Assembly (NCBI GenBank): GCA_900315975.1
Contig: ONBA01000028.1
Coordinates: 1 to 58,052 of the forward strand
Source: an uncultured Ruminococcus sp.
Lineage (GTDB): Bacteria; Bacillota_A; Clostridia; Oscillospirales; Ruminococcaceae
Reading direction: 5' to 3'
Length of the DNA: 58,052 nucleotides
This document shows, one piece after another, positions 15,756 to 24,410 of this stretch. The translations under genes were made by a program, and so were the position numbers. Under the pieces are notes generated by a model. It was not told the origin of the DNA. It was given only the letters and a program-made list of their open reading frames with translations, and made no database searches. How positions within the stretch are numbered: the first letter of the stretch is position 1; each line of letters starts with the position of its first letter.

Positions 15756-17027
15756 TTATTCAGATTCGGACATGATTTTTTTTCGGTACATCATTGCTGC
15801 CTGTTCTTGCTTGTTTGCACCGAATTCGTAGTATTTACGGTCTTTGAGTGCATCAGGAAGGTACTGCTGACGAACGTAGTGATTCGGAAAATCATGCGGA
15901 TAGAGGTAGTGCTGACCGATGACCTTTGCTCCCTTGCCGTCAAAGTGCTTGTTCTGCAAGTGACGAGGAAAATCGAGTGCATCACAGGACTTAACGTCTT
16001 CGAGGGCAGCGTCGATAGCCATTACAGCACTGTTCGATTTAGGTGCCGTCGCCATAAGGATTATAGCCTCTGCAATAGGTAGTTTAGCTTCCGGCAGACC
16101 CAGCTGAAGTGCCGAATCAACACACGCTTTAACAATCGGAACAGCCATAGGGTAGGCGAGACCGACGTCTTCACTCGCAATACAAAGCATACGGCGGCAA
16201 AGTGAGATTATGTCACCAGCCTCTATCAATCGTGCAGCATAGTGAAGGGCGGCATTTTCGTCAGAACCGCGTACAGACTTATGAAAAGCAGACAGAATAT
16301 CATAGTGCTGGTCGCCGTCACGGTCGTAACGCATATTACTGCGCTGAGCGAGAATATCGAGTGACGAATCGGTGATTGTGACTGCGCCGTCGGACATTTC
16401 ACCGCACATGACCGCAAGTTCGGCAGTATTTATCGCCTTACGAACGTCGCCGCCGCAGCTGAACGCGATTTTCTCAATTATTTCATCGGTAACATTGACA
16501 GAGTAACCGTTTTCGTCGGCGAGCATATTAAAAGCGCGGCGAATAGCGGGTTTAAGCTGTTCAGCTGTTACAGGCTTGAACTCAAAGACGGTGCTTCGGC
16601 TTATGACAGCGTTGAAGATAGCAAAATAAGGATTTTCAGTCGTAGACGCAATTAGCGTAATATCACCGTTTTCGATGTATTCGAGCAGACTCTGCTGCTG
16701 CTTTTTGTTCAGGTACTGTATCTCGTCAAGATATAGCAGAATACCGTTTTCACTGCCGAATGTGCCGATATCCGCGACAACGTCCTTGATATCAGCGAGA
16801 GAAGCGTTAGTGCCGTTGAGTTTATAAAGCGACATTCCACAGTTTTCGGCTATGATTCGGGCTACTGTGGTCTTGCCGACTCCCGAGGGTCCGTAGAAAA
16901 TCATGTTTGGTACATTTCCGCTTTCGATGATTCGTCTGAGCGGTTTACCGTCAGCGAGGATATGTTCCTGACCTACAACATCTGCGAGAGTTTTTGGACG
17001 TATTTTGTCTGCAAGTGGTGCAGCCAT
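15756..17027 (-). CDS. rarA: Replication-associated recombination protein A (AAA+ ATPase)
   Basis: 423 residues, the normal length for RarA/MgsA, an AAA+ clamp-loader relative that acts at stalled replication forks. It opens with the conserved PLADKIRPKTLADVVGQEHI. Walker A is GPSGVGKTT, Walker B is LYLDEIQ, and sensor 1 is in LIASTTENP. The C-terminal region (ALDFPRHLQNKHFDG, then YLYPHDFPNHYVRQQYLP) is the tetramerisation domain typical of the family. The start is 2 bp after the stop of a small gene, so the two are co-transcribed. The stop codon abuts the terminator of the convergent large RNA. Confidence 0.96.
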   Translation of the reverse strand: MAAPLADKIRPKTLADVVGQEHILADGKPLRRIIESGNVPNMIFYGPSGVGKTTVARIIAENCGMSLYKLNGTNASLADIKDVVADIGTFGSENGILLYLDEIQYLNKKQQQSLLEYIENGDITLIASTTENPYFAIFNAVISRSTVFEFKPVTAEQLKPAIRRAFNMLADENGYSVNVTDEIIEKIAFSCGGDVRKAINTAELAVMCGEMSDGAVTITDSSLDILAQRSNMRYDRDGDQHYDILSAFHKSVRGSDENAALHYAARLIEAGDIISLCRRMLCIASEDVGLAYPMAVPIVKACVDSALQLGLPEAKLPIAEAIILMATAPKSNSAVMAIDAALEDVKSCDALDFPRHLQNKHFDGKGAKVIGQHYLYPHDFPNHYVRQQYLPDALKDRKYYEFGANKQEQAAMMYRKKIMSESE

Positions 17028-17029
17028 TT

Positions 17030-17395
17030 TTACTCCTCCTTTGAGTTTGAGATTTTCCAGTAATACCGGCGGTTTGAGGCGGGAAGGTCGCTCATTACAC
17101 CGTGTTCGGGGTCGTAAAAAATTCCGTTGAAGTATAGTGACCAGTGCCAGCAGCGCGGTGTTTCGAGGCTAAGCATACAAAGAGACGGAAGCTCCGTTTT
17201 ACTCGTGAATGGGACTCTCGTGTCCGACACGATAAATCCAGCATTTCTGAGTGTATCTTTCATTTCACGGAGATTGGTCTCACGGTAATTATTGAGCTGC
17301 CGGCAGACTTCTTCGGCAGTAGTGCCGAGTATCATCGCGAGTACAGCCTGACCGCACTGGAGGTCGGTCGGTTCGTGAATATAAGAAATTTCCAT
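17030..17395 (-). CDS. Small C39-like papain-fold peptidase homologue
   Basis: 121 residues. The start TDLQCGQAVLAMILG has the Gln-Cys pair (Gln13-Cys14) of C39-type bacteriocin-processing peptidases, followed by CWHWSLYFNGIFYDPEHG with a candidate His84 and Asp95. This is the catalytic order Cys-His-Asp of the family and is nearly a minimal domain. No ABC transporter is nearby, so it is not a bacteriocin exporter; the substrate is unknown. It sits between a membrane protein and rarA with gaps of 8 and 2 bp, so it belongs to that operon. Confidence 0.65.
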   Translation of the reverse strand: MEISYIHEPTDLQCGQAVLAMILGTTAEEVCRQLNNYRETNLREMKDTLRNAGFIVSDTRVPFTSKTELPSLCMLSLETPRCWHWSLYFNGIFYDPEHGVMSDLPASNRRYYWKISNSKEE

Positions 17396-17403
17396 AAGAC
17401 CTC

Positions 17404-17781
17404 CTAAATCATCATCGTAAAGAAAACAAGCGATAAATAGCCAAGTACCGGCAATAATACGGTATATACTATCAGCGATACTATTACTGTCGCTAATTTT
17501 TTATCGAGAGCTTTTATCCGTTTGTACCACGCTCTTGCTGAAATGAGAAACAGAACAAATGCTTCGGCTGCTATCATACCCATTAATAAGGACGTTTTCA
17601 GGTCAGGGCCAGGTGGAAGGTCTGTTTTCGTGTCAATGCCGGTATTTGTCATTGAAAAAAAGACAAATAACACGAAAAGCAGAAAGTTAGCCGAAAGCAG
17701 ACTGCTTAGTACAGCGTGAAAGTAAGCATACGTTTTGTTAAGAGTTGTCTGAATCTGCATGGCTTTATCCTGTTCGGTCAT
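17404..17781 (-). CDS. Small membrane protein of unknown function
   Basis: 125 residues with three likely membrane segments (about 20-43, 62-83 and 97-123) and a cytoplasmic-looking N-terminus rich in polar residues. No known domain recognised. The ribosome site CGGAGG lies directly after the glyA terminator, so transcription depends either on read-through or on a promoter inside the glyA end. It heads the small operon that ends with rarA. Confidence 0.65.
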   Translation of the reverse strand: MTEQDKAMQIQTTLNKTYAYFHAVLSSLLSANFLLFVLFVFFSMTNTGIDTKTDLPPGPDLKTSLLMGMIAAEAFVLFLISARAWYKRIKALDKKLATVIVSLIVYTVLLPVLGYLSLVFFTMMI

Positions 17782-17793
17782 GTATATCCTCCG

Positions 17794-17825
17794 AAAAAAA
17801 GGGACAGACAGCTTGTCCGTCCCTT
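17794..17825 (-). terminator. Terminator of glyA
   Basis: Minus strand GGGAC/GTCCC stem with GACA/TGTC inner part and loop AGC, followed by a run of seven T or more. Confidence 0.85.
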
Positions 17826-17835
17826 AGGATTATTA

Positions 17836-19092
17836 TTACTTGTAGAGGGGGAATTTCTCACAGATAGCATTTACACCTGCACGGATCTCGTCAGCCTTGT
17901 TCTCGAAATCAGTAGCGCAGAGGTAGATGTACTCAGCGATCTTCTCCATTTCCTCGACACCGAGACCTCTTGTAGTAACAGCAGGTGTACCGATTCTGAT
18001 ACCGCTTGTTACGAAAGGCTTCTCAGGGTCATTGTGGATAGCGTTCTTGTTAACGGTGATGTAAACCTCATCAAGTCTGTGCTCAAGCTCCTTACCGGTG
18101 ATATTGAAAGGACGGAGGTCAACGAGCATGAGGTGGTTATCAGTACCGCCTGAAACGAGGTTGAAGCCTCTCTTGAGGAGACCTTCTGAGAGAGCCTTTG
18201 CATTAGCAACTATTCTCTGCTGGTAGTCTTTGAACTCAGGCTTGAGAGCTTCGCCGAAGCAAACAGCCTTAGCAGCGATAGTGTGCATGAGAGGACCACC
18301 CTGTGTACCGGGGAATATAGCAGAATTTATCTTCTTAGCGAGGAACTCGTTGTTAGTGAGGATAAGACCGCCTCTTGGTCCGCGGAGAGTTTTGTGAGTA
18401 GTAGTAGTAACGATGTCAGCGTAGGGGACAGGAGACTCGTGGCAGCCAGCAGCAACGAGGCCTGCAATGTGAGCCATATCAACCATAAGGAGAGCACCGA
18501 CAGCTCTTGCTATCTCAGAGAGACGCTTGAAATCGAGAGCGCGGGGATAAGCAGAAGCACCTGCAACGATGAGCTTAGGCTTATTCTTGTTTGCGAGCTT
18601 GTAGACCTCATCGTAGTTGATAGTTTCGGTTTCATCGTCAAGACCGTAGGAAACGAAGTTAAAGAATTTACCTGAGATATTAACGGGTGAACCGTGAGTG
18701 AGGTGACCGCCGTCTGCAAGGCTCATACCGAGAACAGTGTCGCCGGGCTGAAGAAGGGCGAAATAAACGGCAGTGTTTGCCTGAGCACCTGAGTGGGGCT
18801 GAACGTTAGCGTACTTTGCACCGAAGAGCTTGCAAGCTCTCTCAATAGCGATAGTCTCAACCTCATCAACGCACTGACATCCGCCGTAGTATCTCTTTCC
18901 GGGATAACCCTCAGCGTATTTATTTGTAAGAACGCTTCCCATAGCAGCCATAACAGCGGGAGAAACGATATTCTCACTAGCGATGAGTTCGAGATTTCTC
19001 TGCTGACGAGCGAGCTCTTTACCCATAGCTTCGCCGACAGCGGGGTCATAATTGGATACGAATCCGATTGAATCCATAAGATCGTTATACAT
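17836..19092 (-). CDS. glyA: Serine hydroxymethyltransferase
   Basis: PLP enzyme converting serine plus tetrahydrofolate to glycine plus 5,10-methylene-THF. 418 residues. The PLP lysine lies in [14 protein letters not shown]; the N-terminal [14 protein letters not shown] and [13 protein letters not shown] stretches are typical. The ATG at 19092 follows AAGGAG by 10 bases; a TTG three codons earlier is in frame but only 2 bases from the ribosome site. Own promoter and terminator; likely a single-gene unit with possible read-through into the operon ending in rarA. Confidence 0.97.
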   Translation of the reverse strand: MYNDLMDSIGFVSNYDPAVGEAMGKELARQQRNLELIASENIVSPAVMAAMGSVLTNKYAEGYPGKRYYGGCQCVDEVETIAIERACKLFGAKYANVQPHSGAQANTAVYFALLQPGDTVLGMSLADGGHLTHGSPVNISGKFFNFVSYGLDDETETINYDEVYKLANKNKPKLIVAGASAYPRALDFKRLSEIARAVGALLMVDMAHIAGLVAAGCHESPVPYADIVTTTTHKTLRGPRGGLILTNNEFLAKKINSAIFPGTQGGPLMHTIAAKAVCFGEALKPEFKDYQQRIVANAKALSEGLLKRGFNLVSGGTDNHLMLVDLRPFNITGKELEHRLDEVYITVNKNAIHNDPEKPFVTSGIRIGTPAVTTRGLGVEEMEKIAEYIYLCATDFENKADEIRAGVNAICEKFPLYK

Positions 19093-19138
19093 GATGATCA
19101 ATCTCCTTAAAAGTTATTGCGAAACGCATTATAGAATA

Positions 19139-19167
19139 ATTATACAACATTTTTCATGAATTTGCAA
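19139..19167 (-). promoter_or_regulatory. Promoter of glyA
   Basis: Minus strand: TTGCAA (19167-19162), 17-bp spacer, TATAAT (19144-19139). Confidence 0.8.
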
Positions 19168-19183
19168 TAGAAAATGAAAAAAA

Positions 19184-20005
19184 TTATTTCTTCACGTCCC
19201 ATTCGGCAGAACCGCCGGTTGACATCTTTGAATAATGAGAAAGGATCTCAGTTGCGTCCTTTGAATCGATAGTATTGTTGTGATCTACATTGCATCTGCG
19301 CTTCTGATCGTCCTTGAAATCGGGGGTATGACCTGTCGAGAGCATAGCGTAGAACGTCAGAACTTCTGACGCATCGGTAGAATCAATTTTACCGTCCATA
19401 TTAACGTCACCGAGCTGAGGGTAGTAGCTGATATTGTAAGTGTATATGGGCATTTTAGTGTCGATTGGATAAATTTTGACTTCGGCAGATGAGCTATTTT
19501 CAAATGCAGAAGCGAGGTCTTTCGGTTCAGTGGTACAGAATTCTTCGATGTTTACGACTTCTTTACTGACCTTAAAAGCGCCTGATTCGTCTTGTTCAGG
19601 TAGCTGAGTATGTGAAGTAATAGAAACTTCAAGACCGGTAAGGTCGATATTGCCTGATTTGAGAGCGTACTCAGTTTTAAGGGGGATTTTATCGAGAGAA
19701 AGAGTTCGCATTTTGTAAAGTGCGTATACACTAATATCCTCCGTGACCTTATCTGGGTACTTACTCCATGAGCTGAAGCCTATCTGAGTATACTTGTCGA
19801 CGTGTCTTTCAAAAATGGAGGTATCGAAGGTACTCAGGTCGAGTTTACCGCCGTCGGGGACGGTCATAGTAGTTACAGTTTTTCCGTCAAAGCCGATTAT
19901 AGTGACAGTATGGGTAGTTTTATCATCAGCGGCAGAGTACATAGGAACAGATGAAAAAACAACTGCTGCTGACACTGCGGCTGCAAAGATTTTAGATTTT
20001 ATCAT
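19184..20005 (-). CDS. Secreted dockerin-domain protein
   Basis: 273 residues: signal peptide (1-25, cleaving near YSAADD), an uncharacterised beta-rich region (about 27-190) without a recognisable glycosidase, esterase or lyase motif, and a C-terminal type I dockerin with two clear calcium loops, GDVNMDGKIDSTDASEVL and CNVDHNNTIDSKDATEIL. The protein should dock to a cohesin on a scaffoldin. The small non-catalytic front part suggests a binding or structural role rather than hydrolysis, but this is inference. Its start overlaps the end of a small membrane protein gene by 14 bp, so it is the last gene of the aro/DUF4364 operon. Confidence 0.85.
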   Translation of the reverse strand: MIKSKIFAAAVSAAVVFSSVPMYSAADDKTTHTVTIIGFDGKTVTTMTVPDGGKLDLSTFDTSIFERHVDKYTQIGFSSWSKYPDKVTEDISVYALYKMRTLSLDKIPLKTEYALKSGNIDLTGLEVSITSHTQLPEQDESGAFKVSKEVVNIEEFCTTEPKDLASAFENSSSAEVKIYPIDTKMPIYTYNISYYPQLGDVNMDGKIDSTDASEVLTFYAMLSTGHTPDFKDDQKRRCNVDHNNTIDSKDATEILSHYSKMSTGGSAEWDVKK

Positions 20006-20195
20006 CGGGGAGTTCCTTTCTTGGGTTATCAGTATTTGTTTCCCTGAGCCTTTTTAACTGCGCTGTACGGACTTTGTAAGCCAGATAAGCCGACACGACT
20101 GAACATACGATGAACAGTAGGACTATCAGAGTAATTGCGAGCCATGTCGGTAGGGGAGACGTGTCAGCGGCAGCATTAATTATCTGTAAGGTCAT
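19992..20195 (-). CDS. Small single-pass membrane protein
   Basis: 67 residues. One hydrophobic helix (WLAITLIVLLFIVCSVVSAY) followed by a basic, charged tail ending RKELPDDKI. The start at 20195 has GAGGAG 7 bases upstream and overlaps the DUF4364 end by 20 bp; the end overlaps the dockerin gene by 14 bp. This tight packing argues for translational coupling. No family recognised. Confidence 0.6.
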   Translation of the reverse strand: MTLQIINAAADTSPLPTWLAITLIVLLFIVCSVVSAYLAYKVRTAQLKRLRETNTDNPRKELPDDKI

Positions 20196-20769
20196 ACGGA
20201 ATCTCCTCATTGGAAAGTGCGAGCTCAATGACCTTGCCGTAGAATCCAGCCGGATTCAGCATAATTTTTTCGCCTATGAGCTTAGCCTGACCCATATCGG
20301 GAGCGAAAAGTTTCAGGTCCATGAGGTCGTTTTTGGTATCGAGGCAGCGGATATGGGTATAGCACCCATTCTCGACCGGTATGTACTCAATTTTTATCTC
20401 CTGCTCGAATTTTAGTCGGGCAAAGTACCTGAGAGCGGCGAGAACGAGTTTATCGCGGTAGGACTTGGGTGCATATTTTTTTAGTTCACGCGCACAGGCA
20501 ACTCCCTTAGGCAGAAGCGTATAGCATTCAAGACCCTGTTCGTCGGTCTCTTCACCGATGAGACCGTTTTTGAGCAGATAATCTATCGAGTCCTGGTAGT
20601 AGAAGTAATTGATAACACCGGTATTAATGACGATGTCGTAAAGGTGTTCCTTACCGACAGGTCTGTCGATTTTATAAAGCAGATAGCATACAAGGATATT
20701 CAGAGTAGGAACGTCCTTGATTTCGGTGTCAGCCATTTCCGACATCTTGAAAATGTTCTCATCTTGCAT
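20176..20769 (-). CDS. DUF4364 family protein (winged-helix-like)
   Basis: 197 residues. LNILVCYLLYKIDRPVGKEHLYDIVINTGVINYFYYQD and later LTEEG-like LLKNGLIGEE give the PadR/DUF4364 type of N-terminal winged-helix pattern, followed by a C-terminal domain of beta type. The family is frequent in Clostridia and is thought to be a DNA-binding or regulatory protein, but no target is known. It lies 9 bp after aroC on the same strand. Confidence 0.75.
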   Translation of the reverse strand: MQDENIFKMSEMADTEIKDVPTLNILVCYLLYKIDRPVGKEHLYDIVINTGVINYFYYQDSIDYLLKNGLIGEETDEQGLECYTLLPKGVACARELKKYAPKSYRDKLVLAALRYFARLKFEQEIKIEYIPVENGCYTHIRCLDTKNDLMDLKLFAPDMGQAKLIGEKIMLNPAGFYGKVIELALSNEEIPYDLTDN

Positions 20770-20778
20770 AAGATCACC

Positions 20779-21822
20779 TCAGCAGAAGCCCGGATAATCG
20801 AGCATATTTGAAAGCAGAGCAATATTTACGGCAGACTCAACACAGGGCACTATCCTCGGAACTATGCAGGTATCTCCAATACCGCCAATGCCCTCATTTG
20901 CAAGCGGCTTGAAAGCGACGTTGAGTACAATAGGCATACCTGATGAAATGCCTCCGAGTATACCGCCGTGATTGTTTGTTTTAGTGAGGACATGACCGCG
21001 TTCATCGACATAGAAATCGTCGTTATTCTGGCTTCCGAGCATTTTAGCGGTACTGAATCCGGCACCGAATTCAAGACCCTTTACAGCGGGAATACCAAAA
21101 ATAAGCTGAGCGATGTTGTTTTCGATACCGTCAAAAACGGGAGCACCGACACCTGCCGGAACGTTTACAGCGGCACACTCAACGATTCCGCCGAGCGACT
21201 CGCCGGCTTCTTTAGCGTGAGCCATATCCTCAAGCATAAGCCAGCCTTTGCGGTCGTTGATAACGGGAAAGTCCTTGTATCTTACGCTCAGAACAGCGTC
21301 TCTGTCGAGCTTGACTTTATCATAAGGGTTATCCTTGATATTATGTATCTGGTATACGTGTGCACCTGTAAAGATACCGCGGCGTTCGAGTATCTGAGCG
21401 CATACAGCACCGGCGAAAACAAGGGGAGCTGTAAGACGTTCTGACATATCCACACGGCTTTTTACATCGTTGTAGCCTCTGTAGCGGAGTGCACCGGTGT
21501 AATCGGCATGACCAGGCATTGCAAGTCGTGAAACGTTAGACTTGTTATCCGAAGGAGCGGCATCGACGTTCTGAATGAACGCACACAGCGGACCACCGGA
21601 AGTTCTGTCGTTGAGAATACCCGACATAATACGCGGAGAAGGAGTTCTTTTAGTATTGATATCTCTGCATGACTTGGGAGTTCTTCTGTCCATGAAGCGG
21701 CGTATCTCGTCCGGGTCGATAAATTCACCGGGCGGGAGGTTGTCGATAGTGACGCCGATAGCCGGACCGTCAGCCTCGCCAAAGAATGAAATTGATATCC
21801 TGTTATTCCATATCGATGACAT
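20779..21822 (-). CDS. aroC: Chorismate synthase
   Basis: Converts EPSP to chorismate with reduced FMN, the last step of the shikimate pathway. 347 residues, slightly shorter than the usual 360-390. The N-terminal FGEADGPAIGVTIDNLPPG and MPGHADYTGALRYRGYNDVK motifs, and the C-terminal GGISSGMPI and GIGDTCIVPRIVP stretches, are well kept. The start overlaps the end of aroA by 20 bp, indicating coupling. Confidence 0.96.
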   Translation of the reverse strand: MSSIWNNRISISFFGEADGPAIGVTIDNLPPGEFIDPDEIRRFMDRRTPKSCRDINTKRTPSPRIMSGILNDRTSGGPLCAFIQNVDAAPSDNKSNVSRLAMPGHADYTGALRYRGYNDVKSRVDMSERLTAPLVFAGAVCAQILERRGIFTGAHVYQIHNIKDNPYDKVKLDRDAVLSVRYKDFPVINDRKGWLMLEDMAHAKEAGESLGGIVECAAVNVPAGVGAPVFDGIENNIAQLIFGIPAVKGLEFGAGFSTAKMLGSQNNDDFYVDERGHVLTKTNNHGGILGGISSGMPIVLNVAFKPLANEGIGGIGDTCIVPRIVPCVESAVNIALLSNMLDYPGFC

Positions 21823-23032
21823 TTACAATACCTCCAAGTCTGCTGTAATCTCTGAAAAAGTCGGGGTACGATTTTTCAGCGGCTTCTGCACCTCTGATGA
21901 TGACATCTCCGCGGCAGTTGAGGGCGGCAATGGCAGCAGCCATAACGATTCTATGGTCGCCGAAACCGTCGACTTCACCGCCTGAAAGTCCGCCGGTAGG
22001 GGTGATTTCGAGTCCGTCGGCGGTAACTCTGACATCTCCGCCGAGTCGTCCGAGCATATCAGCGCAAGCGGCAAGACGGTCACTTTCTTTAATGCGGAGG
22101 CGTTCGGCGTTGAATATCACGGACTTTTCAGTACCATAAGCTCCGAGGACTGAAAGAATAGGAACAAGGTCAGGAATATCTGAGCAGTCTGCTGAATAGC
22201 CTTTAATAGTACCGTTTGATACAGAATCCGAAATGATATCAATGATAGCCTTGTCGCCCTGTGAACTTTCCGGCAGCAGGTTACCTATCCTGACATCGGA
22301 ACCAAGGGCATTAGCAACATAGAAGAAAGCCGCCTGAGAGTAGTCACCTTCGACTTTTTCGTCATGGGGAAGGTACTTCTGACCGCCTTTTATGTGGAAT
22401 ACATTGTCACTTTCAGTCACTATGATACCTGAACGTTTGAGAATATCGAGAGTTATATTGACATACGGACGCGATTCAAGGTGAGAGGTGAGGACTATTT
22501 CTGAATCGCCTTCAACAAGAGGAAGAGCGAAGAGGAGTCCTGTAATGAACTGAGAAGAGACATTGCCTTCGATCTCGTATCTGCCGCCAGTCAGTCTGCC
22601 TGACAATTCATAAGGCATAGAATCGGTGACAAATCTGATGCCATGCTTTGAGAGTTCACGTTTGTAAATGTCTATAGGGCGCTCGGGGAGTCTTCCTTGT
22701 CCGCGGAAAACAGAATCAAAGCCGAGAGCAGCAGCAATAGGAATAACAAAACGGAGGGTTGAACCGCTTTCACAGCAATCGATATCAGCTTGTCCGCTGA
22801 CCTTACCGCTTATGCCGTGAACAGTAACAACGTTGCCGTTTACGCTGAAATCAGCGCCGAGAGCCTTCATTGAACTGATAGTTGCGTGAATATCTTTAGA
22901 AAAAGTGACACCGCTCACGACTGAAACGCCGTCAGCGAGAGCCGCACATATGAGAGCGCGGTGAGCGCAGCTTTTAGATGCGGGAATATCGAGTCTGCCG
23001 TTGAGAACGGAGGGTTTAATAAGAACGTCCAT
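21803..23032 (-). CDS. aroA: 3-phosphoshikimate 1-carboxyvinyltransferase (EPSP synthase)
   Basis: Adds enolpyruvyl from PEP to shikimate 3-phosphate. 409 residues. Substrate-binding motif IPASKSCAHRALICAALADG, then SGSTLRF and ERLRIKESDRLAA near the C-terminus. The open frame extends 75 codons upstream, but the ATG at 23032 is preceded by GGAGG at 5 bases and matches the family N-terminus (MDVLIKPSVLNG). A consensus promoter lies upstream, so aroA begins the operon aroA-aroC-DUF4364-membrane protein-dockerin. Confidence 0.96.
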   Translation of the reverse strand: MDVLIKPSVLNGRLDIPASKSCAHRALICAALADGVSVVSGVTFSKDIHATISSMKALGADFSVNGNVVTVHGISGKVSGQADIDCCESGSTLRFVIPIAAALGFDSVFRGQGRLPERPIDIYKRELSKHGIRFVTDSMPYELSGRLTGGRYEIEGNVSSQFITGLLFALPLVEGDSEIVLTSHLESRPYVNITLDILKRSGIIVTESDNVFHIKGGQKYLPHDEKVEGDYSQAAFFYVANALGSDVRIGNLLPESSQGDKAIIDIISDSVSNGTIKGYSADCSDIPDLVPILSVLGAYGTEKSVIFNAERLRIKESDRLAACADMLGRLGGDVRVTADGLEITPTGGLSGGEVDGFGDHRIVMAAAIAALNCRGDVIIRGAEAAEKSYPDFFRDYSRLGGIVNVIDME

Positions 23033-23074
23033 GCATACCTCCATGCCGTAAAGTGAAGTTACATATTTAAATTT

Positions 23075-23103
23075 ATTATACCATATCAGCGGCGATATGT
23101 CAA
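23075..23103 (-). promoter_or_regulatory. Promoter of the aroA operon
   Basis: Minus strand: TTGACA (23103-23098), 17-bp spacer, TATAAT (23080-23075), a perfect consensus. Confidence 0.85.
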
Positions 23104-23132
23104 GGAATATCGTGTCACAAATCTGCGGATAA

Positions 23133-23162
23133 AGTAAAAGGCGGTTCGTAGTGAACCGCCTT
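23133..23162 (-). terminator. Terminator of gap
   Basis: AAGGCGGTTC/GAACCGCCTT stem with five-base loop, followed on the minus strand by TTTTAC TTTA. Confidence 0.85.
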
Positions 23163-23184
23163 AAAATATGCAATCTTTCAGCTA

Positions 23185-24186
23185 TTAGCCGAGCTCTGCG
23201 AAGTACTTGATAGTTCTTACCATCTGAGATGTGTAAGAATTCTCGTTGTCGTACCAAGAAACAACCTGAACCTCGTAGAGGCCGTCACCGATCTCGGAAA
23301 CCATTGTCTGAGTAGCATCGAAGAGTGAACCGAATCTCATGCCGATAACGTCAGAAGAAACGATCTGATCCTCGTTGTAGCCGAATGACTCAGAAGCAGC
23401 AGCCTTCATAGCAGCGTTGATGCCTTCCTTAGTTACGTTAGCACCCTTTACAACAGCTGTGAGGATTGTTGTAGAACCTGTAGGAACAGGAACACGCTGA
23501 GCAGAACCGATGAGCTTGCCGTTGAGCTCAGGAATTACAAGACCGATAGCCTTAGCAGCACCTGTTGAGTTAGGAACGATGTTAGCAGCACCAGCTCTTG
23601 CACGTCTGTAGTCGCCCTTTCTGTGAGGACCGTCGAGGATCATCTGATCGCCTGTGTAAGCGTGGATAGTGCTCATGATACCGCTCTGGATAGGAGCATA
23701 GTCGTTGAGAGCCTTAGCCATAGGAGCGAGGCAGTCCTTAGTAAGAGTCTTCTCGTTAACGCTGTATACGATAGTAGGAAGATCGTTGCCTGCAGGAGCA
23801 GAGATAACAACCTTCTTAGCACCAGCATCGATATGAGCCTGTGACTTCTCCTTAGAGCAGTAGAAGCCTGTGCACTCGAGAACTACGTCAACACCGATCT
23901 CGCCCCAAGGGAGCTCAGCAGCGTTAGCCTTAGCATAGATTGTGAGTGTCTTGCCGTCTACAGTGATAGTACCAGCCTCGTCGTCAGCAGAAACAGTGTG
24001 AAGGTTCTCACCTATCTTACCGCAGTAGCCGCCCTGAGCTGTATCATACTTGAGGAGCTGAGCGAGCATAGAGGGCTTTGTGAGGTCGTTGATTGCAACT
24101 ACCTCATAACCGGGAGCATCAAACATCTGTCTGAATGCAAGACGACCGATACGGCCGAAACCATTAATAGCAACTTTAACTGACAT
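23185..24186 (-). CDS. gap: GAPDH-family protein missing the active-site Cys segment
   Basis: 333 residues. NAD-binding INGFGRIGR is intact, the general-base-region [12 protein letters not shown] (His175) and the C-terminal [14 protein letters not shown] are all present, and the rest reads like a well-conserved clostridial type I GAPDH. But the segment that should read about ...ISAASCTTNCLAP... is shortened: residues 147-155 are TLTKDCLAP. The Ser-Cys-Thr-Thr-Asn stretch is absent, apparently an in-frame loss of about 12 codons with its junction near 23733-23737, and only the second, non-nucleophilic Cys (Cys152) remains. As written the enzyme should not form the thiohemiacetal. Start at 24186 has AGGAGG upstream. 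It could be an assembly error, a true mutation, or a moonlighting paralogue; no second gap is in the window. Confidence 0.9.
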   Translation of the reverse strand: MSVKVAINGFGRIGRLAFRQMFDAPGYEVVAINDLTKPSMLAQLLKYDTAQGGYCGKIGENLHTVSADDEAGTITVDGKTLTIYAKANAAELPWGEIGVDVVLECTGFYCSKEKSQAHIDAGAKKVVISAPAGNDLPTIVYSVNEKTLTKDCLAPMAKALNDYAPIQSGIMSTIHAYTGDQMILDGPHRKGDYRRARAGAANIVPNSTGAAKAIGLVIPELNGKLIGSAQRVPVPTGSTTILTAVVKGANVTKEGINAAMKAAASESFGYNEDQIVSSDVIGMRFGSLFDATQTMVSEIGDGLYEVQVVSWYDNENSYTSQMVRTIKYFAELG

Positions 24187-24219
24187 TGGAAAATTACCTC
24201 CTAAAAATTTTATATTTAT

Positions 24220-24248
24220 ATTATACCTCAAAGCGGAAAATATTGCAA
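24220..24248 (-). promoter_or_regulatory. Promoter of gap
   Basis: Minus strand: TTGCAA (24248-24243), 17-bp spacer, TATAAT (24225-24220). Confidence 0.85.
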
Positions 24249-24352
24249 GTGGTTAGATAAAAAATTATCAGATTTTTTTCAGATTATGCACTTTGTATAA
24301 ATAATGACAACGAATTTCGTGCAATTTTTGATGGTTGTCCGACAGATTTTGA

Positions 24353-24381
24353 TTCACTTTCTTGTAAAAATGATGTATAAT
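24353..24381 (+). promoter_or_regulatory. Promoter of the kinase-like gene
   Basis: TTCACT (24353-24358), 17-bp spacer, TATAAT (24376-24381). Confidence 0.6.
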
Positions 24382-24410
24382 AAAAATAAGTACTAATGGA
24401 GGTTATGGCT

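Noticed and set aside
23033..23257. 75-codon N-terminal extension of aroA
   Set aside because: The extension would cover the aroA promoter and the gap terminator; the ATG at 23032 has a perfect ribosome site and fits the family start.
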